5,913 bases of DNA. It comes from Deltaproteobacteria bacterium. GTDB taxonomy: Bacteria > Desulfobacterota_B > Binatia > UBA9968. A program made the translations under genes and the position numbers. The DNA is taken from NCBI GenBank assembly GCA_022545745.1, contig JACZQL010000105.1, positions 1-5,913 on the forward strand. Direction: 5' to 3'. Shown here piece after piece: positions 5,907-5,913 of the stretch; within the stretch, counting starts at the first letter, position 1, and each line of letters starts with the position of its first letter. The notes beneath the pieces were generated by a model. The model saw nothing but the letters and a program-made list of their open reading frames with translations. It was not told the DNA's origin and made no database searches.

Positions 5907-5913
5907 ACATAAC

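Noticed and set aside
1..5913. CRISPR arrays, tRNA or rRNA genes, riboswitches
   Set aside because: No regularly spaced direct repeats, cloverleaf-like sequence or conserved RNA motif was seen; the non-coding gaps are all short.

Overview
The window is about 5.9 kb of moderately GC-rich bacterial DNA. Every supported gene is on the + strand and the tail is a mobile-element remnant. The gene set is a Gfo/Idh/MocA dehydrogenase of the phthalate-dihydrodiol type, two different UbiD decarboxylases and a TctC-type periplasmic receptor. This suggests a Gram-negative, probably environmental bacterium that degrades aromatic or other unsaturated carboxylic acids. A Desulfobacterota-like or similar uncultured lineage would fit, but the window holds no taxonomic marker and I cannot fix the lineage.

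Layout. Positions 1-165 are the unrecognised 3' end of a gene. Positions 207-1433 encode the NAD(P)-dependent oxidoreductase. Positions 1475-2917 and 2935-4383 encode two UbiD-family proteins in tandem, only 17 bases apart. These three complete genes have short gaps (41 and 17 bases) and good Shine-Dalgarno sites, so they look like one operon, possibly including the truncated first gene. A roughly 140-base gap follows, with a candidate intrinsic terminator and then a candidate sigma70-type promoter. The TctC receptor gene (4525-5574) is therefore probably its own transcription unit. Its membrane partners TctA and TctB are not in the window. About 45 bases after the receptor gene lies the C-terminal end of an IS91-family-like transposase (5619-5846) with no N-terminal part, followed by two small inverted repeats at the window edge.

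Likely logic (inference): the receptor captures an organic acid in the periplasm, the dehydrogenase oxidises a ring-diol-type or related intermediate, and the UbiD pair removes or adds CO2 using prenylated FMN. No UbiX prenyltransferase is present, so the cofactor must be made elsewhere.

The most notable observation is that the two UbiD paralogs each keep the catalytic Arg-Glu-Glu set but seem to have lost different metal ligands of the cofactor site. The first has Ala in place of the conserved His, and the second has Lys in place of the conserved Glu. This fits a two-subunit enzyme with non-equivalent subunits, as known for phenylphosphate carboxylase, but it rests on alignment by eye.
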